Source: Diploscapter coronatus
Lineage: Eukaryota > Nematoda > Chromadorea > Rhabditida > Rhabditidae
Assembly (NCBI GenBank): GCA_964036155.1
Contig: OZ038422.1
Coordinates: 32,821,201 to 32,885,200 of the forward strand
Direction of reading: 5' to 3'
Length of the DNA: 64,000 nucleotides
In this document: positions 60,601 through 64,000 of the stretch, piece by piece
How positions within the stretch are numbered: position 1 is the first letter of the stretch
How the letters are laid out: each line of letters starts with the position of its first letter
Made by a program: the position numbers and the translations under genes
Notes under the pieces: generated by a model
What the model saw: only the letters and a program-made list of their open reading frames with translations
What the model was told of the DNA's origin: nothing
The model's database searches: none

Positions 60601-61350
60601 ACGAAGTTCTATAGTTAAGGGATAAGCGAAAGAATGGCACTTGAAAGAAATATTGTGAAAAAGACACATTCCGCCATTTAGTAGTTGCCAACTATACTAA
60701 ATCTATCGGGAACTTCATCTTGCTGACTACTGAATAAGCCACCATGATTATACCTTTTCTGATTTTCTATCTCTAACTTTCCTGCGAGCGCAAAGTTCAT
60801 CACCACCTTCTGATATTAGTTTTCCTGAAGTGTAAAACTCAGCAGTAAGATAGGAGTAATTCCGTCTGTTTGCTGGCACGCTTAAGCCATCATGTTGCTT
60901 TCTTCATCACTTCAATTCTTCACTTCTGAAATCGATACGCTACATATCCTTGATCCTTTGACATATAGCATATGCTCTGAATTTGACATGTCGAACAAGA
61001 ACAAGAACACTAAATTGACATGAACGAAAATAGTCGTAGCAGTATTTTTAAATTGTGCATGAGATTAAAAAAATATATATATAAATATAAATTTTAGCGT
61101 CCCTATACATGAGTCTTCAGCACCAGCGTATTTGAATTCAGCGACTAGAAAGGTAAATCTTATTTGATAAAAGATACCGAATTATAAAATATCTATTATC
61201 AAATACAGATAAATTATTCGAAAAATACAAACTTTCCAGTTGATCGAAGAAGAAGAGCGTGGTCGTCGTGGTCACCGGGGTAATACCCCGCCAACGCAGA
61301 GTTCCTGCTTCAAGCGAATCAGCAACGCCGTTGGTACTCCGGTTCAATAA
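57616..61350 (+). CDS. alp-1: ALP/Enigma-family PDZ and ZM-motif protein, isoform without LIM domain
   Basis: Twelve exons: 57616-57717, 57830-57889, 57934-58025, 58189-58471, 58571-58746, 59114-59216, 59361-59496, 59541-59715, 60050-60195, 60411-60564, 61098-61152 and 61240-61350, 530 residues. I chose 57616 because TTTAG, an acceptor-like site, ends at 57614; an ATG at 57601 is also in frame. Residues 1-85 form a PDZ domain (RWGVTF at the carboxylate loop). Residues 100-420 are a low-complexity Asn/Gln/Ser linker. YNSPMNLYS (451-459) is the ZM motif that binds alpha-actinin. In worms ALP-1 works at muscle dense bodies and actin structures. No LIM exon was seen before the next gene, so this is the short form or LIM exons lie elsewhere. 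Confidence 0.85.
59858..60042. mobile_element. 185-bp hAT-like MITE in intron 8 of the ALP/Enigma gene
   Basis: The ends are CAGGGTCGCAAATTTAGA and CCAAATTTGCAACCCTG. The flanks ATTTCAAC and ATTCCAGC look like an 8-bp duplication with two changes. The right flank includes the exon 9 splice acceptor. The interior has a CCGATCGGG palindrome. Confidence 0.8.
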
Positions 61351-62730
61351 TTTTAGAATTCTCTAAAAATACACTAAAGTAGGGATCCCTCAATCGAAAA
61401 TATAGGCCCGTGGACTTCTATTTTAGGTTATGACGTTATTTTCAAGATATACTTGCACTAAAGATAGAAATCCTTCAAGAAAGATTACCATCATTAAATA
61501 TAGAAGAAGATAGACTTCTATTTTAAATTTAGCGGTATTATTTTCACGTTTTGCTTGGACTAATAATTCACTAAATGAAATGTTTAGATTCATTGTTAGT
61601 GTCTTATTTTCTTTATTTTATCATTTTTGCGATTTGGATGTGTTGTATAATAATGGGCTTGAATGAAACAAAAATAGTGATTGGATAGTTCAAACTGTGT
61701 AATAAAGTTTATTATTATCATCTCCACAAATATTCGAGTTTTCACGACAATAAAACAAGCAAAAATATTGATTCTCCGTTACATTTCAATCCTCTATTGT
61801 ATGAATACACATAGATTTCTACCGGTATACAGAATCACATCACCTAAAACAATCATATTTTTATGCAAAAATGTTTATTTCGAAGCAAAAATAATTAAGC
61901 AACTAAAATCCGAACAAGCAATCGCGAATTTGAAAATGTTACATAGCAAGATTGATTCATGAAACCGTGGTTTTCCAAATTATTATGACCGGCTATTTGG
62001 AAACCATAAGCCCTTAAGCCTTCAAACCATTACGAAACAGTGTATGGCTAGGGGAGGGTATCGGAAGGTAGCATTTCTTTTCCCATACTGTTTCGCATGG
62101 CTTCAGGACTTGAGGACTTATGGTTTCCAAGCTGCCACTAGGACCATATCATGCAATCCAGACTATCTAGTCTGGTACAATTATTAAATTATAATCTCTA
62201 ATTTGAATGAAAAAAAAGAAATATTTTTAGAGATTACGATAGAAAATCTGGCGTTAACCATTACATTATGCCAAAAAAATGACGAAAAAAATTATTTTTA
62301 TAAATCTACCAGCTTTGTGGATCGGTTTAATCCTCCATTTGAATTATTGCTCTGTCTCATGGTTAATGGCACTCTGAAATAAATTAAGTCATTTCACCTT
62401 AAACAATAATTTTCAGGTAAACCAATTGTAATTTTCTCGAATGTTTACGAACCGAATCAGGATTTTGGGGGTTGGGAATTTGGTTCAGAATAAACAAGAA
62501 AAAATTCTTACATAGAAGTGATTATTATTTCTAAAAATAACTTAGATTTTGAATTTTCATCATATTTTTATAGCAAAGAAGCTGGCAACTTAACAAATTC
62601 GAAATATCGTATATCATCATAGCATGCGCAATAACATGAAAAAATAATCTACTCTATATCCTGCCTTTATTCTAGTCATGATTATTGTCGTTGTCAGATA
62701 TACTACGAAATTTATAAGCTAGGACAAAAA
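61351..62730. other. 3' intergenic stretch between convergent genes
   Basis: A poly(A) signal for the ALP gene is plausible at 61701-61706, and for the next gene (TTTATT on this strand) at 62666-62671. The 93-codon frame at 61681-61962 has no support. A palindromic element lies at 61991-62136. Confidence 0.5.
61991..62136. mobile_element. 146-bp palindromic MITE-like element
   Basis: GGCTATTTGGAAACCATAAG at the left end pairs with CTTATGGTTTCCAAGCTGCC at the right. Inner inverted segments TTACGAAACAGT and ACTGTTTCGCA add a second stem. Same family as 44692-44826; diverged copy at 60-200. Confidence 0.75.
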
Positions 62731-63902
62731 TTAAGCAAGTATTCCCAACCTCTTCTTAACGCTGTTGGCCTCCTTTCTTGCCTTTTTGACGTGTTTGTGG
62801 TTCTTCATGCATGCGCTCCAGGCGTAGGTGAAAATGGCGAACGCGAACGGGAACAGATCGATGAACATCAGCAGGAACACCGTGTACGTCGGCATCAGAG
62901 AGTTCTTCATCTTCGGGATGCAGGGCTCCTAGATGTTTCATCATCATCTTATTGGGATTTTTGATATGATAATTTTATATCATGGATGTCACGCTAATGT
63001 TCTATGTGGTAGAAAATTGGCACATTTTCGAACATTCTTATATTGGCGTGATCGGCATCGAAATGCAATTTTGGCATAGTTTTGAGATTTTTTGAGTGAC
63101 TTTCAGAGACACAACATATTTTTCATTTCTATATAGAAGACAATTTTTAAAATTTATCGGGAATAATTCTGGTAAGCACATTTTTTCAACCTACCGCCAG
63201 CCTATGTTCGACCAGCAATTCATGAGGTGCGAATTCGCACGCGTATTTGTGCTCGAATTCCACCAATTGGTATTCATCTCGTGGATTCGATTCCATCAAC
63301 AATCTATCCAACATCTAAAAAATTCGTGATTTAGAAATGTCGTCACATTTTTATTTTGAAAAGTAATGGTGATGATATTTTCAAATTGTCAAAATATTTA
63401 TAAAATCTTCTTCATAATTCTTCCTACCGAAGGGAATTTCGCGGCTCCCCAAAGAATAGGATGAATAAGGTATAGGAATTGGGCGACTAAGAACAGCAGA
63501 CAGACACCCATGATGATCTGAAGATTTTGAAATTATAACTAAAATGGAATTTTTACGATATATTTTAAATTCGCCTATATCATTACTTCTAGCCTTAAAA
63601 TAATTTTTCATTCATACCCTATAAACCAGCTTGAATCCATTTCCCTCGACATATTTATAGTGCACTAGCAAGACTATCGGAACCAAAAATAATGCAAGTC
63701 CCAAATTCCACCAGAATAGGCACCATAGAGTGCTATGGGTCTAAATTTGGTTTGTTTGAGACCCTAAAAGTCACTTTTTAACCTTCTCCAGTAAGTAAGC
63801 GTCGTATTCCAACTCTTCTACGGTCATCCACCGTCTTCCATTTTCATCAACGATAGTTTCATTGTGCATCGGGTAGTTAGCGTCCATCGCTAATTTTAGC
63901 TC
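62731..63902 (-). CDS. Unrecognised multi-pass membrane protein
   Basis: Exons 63783-63902, 63618-63740, 63428-63517, 63195-63314 and 62731-62928 join in phase; the frame ends RLGILA. An in-frame ATG at 63887 would give about 206 residues, but the gene may continue past 64000. Three hydrophobic spans are visible: NLGLALFLVPIVLLVHY, GVCLLFLVAQFLYLI and FLLMFIDLFPFAFAIFTY. A charged loop (about 40 residues, rich in E and H) separates the second and third, and the tail is lysine-rich (KKARKEANSVKK). I do not recognise the family. The codon-rich, well-spliced structure argues for a real conserved gene, convergent with the ALP gene. Confidence 0.65.
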
Positions 63903-64000
63903 CTAAATTCGAACTATTTTTAATTAGAGATAGTTTCATTTTGAGCTATAATCAACCTATTTATAAGATAAACTTGTTTTCACTCCAATTGAAAATAATT

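Overview
The window is nuclear DNA of a nematode, most likely Caenorhabditis or a close rhabditid relative. It is AT-rich. Genes are cut into many small exons by introns that are often only 40-60 bp, with GT donors and TTTCAG or TTTTAG acceptors. The gene families (DUF268, DUF273, DUF288/STELLO-like, FkbM/METTL24-like, nematode GT11, OAC acyltransferases) are ones expanded in these worms. All exon models below were joined by eye, requiring codon phase to match across each intron.

Layout. (1) 1-5525 and 19660-25076 are two arms of a large inverted duplication. Each arm carries the C-terminal six exons of a GT11-type (alpha-1,2-fucosyltransferase-like) gene (3570-5139 plus; 19995-21593 minus). 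(2) Between the arms are a DUF268 gene (7863-9739 minus), foldback elements, a METTL24/FkbM-like methyltransferase gene (15422-17933 plus) and the C-terminal remnant of an SLC26 transporter (18742-19525 minus). (3) Just outside the right arm is one DUF273 exon (25106-25234). A second inverted pair (12269-13420 / 27305-28461) interleaves with the first. (4) 28989-33200 is a 20-exon STELLO-like (DUF288) glycosyltransferase-type gene. (5) A third inverted pair (33580-34650 / 45567-46490) brackets two TA-flanked foldback elements, a broken FkbM-like gene (36411-37000) and an 18-exon OAC membrane O-acyltransferase gene (39062-44003 minus). (6) 46491-64000 has fewer repeats: an IL-17-like secreted cytokine (51161-55209 plus), an ALP/Enigma PDZ muscle protein (57616-61350 plus) and an unrecognised multi-pass membrane protein (62731-63902 minus, perhaps continuing past the window).

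The left 44 kb is an accessory region rich in enzymes that build or decorate glycans and lipids: GT11, DUF273, STELLO-like, FkbM-like, OAC, with DUF268 of unknown activity. It is repeatedly duplicated, inverted and invaded by short non-autonomous DNA transposons. The strongest signal is the pair of GT11 genes. Much of their flanking DNA is near-identical, yet the encoded proteins differ at about a quarter of positions, mostly by replacement changes. The right 17 kb looks like conserved single-copy gene territory.
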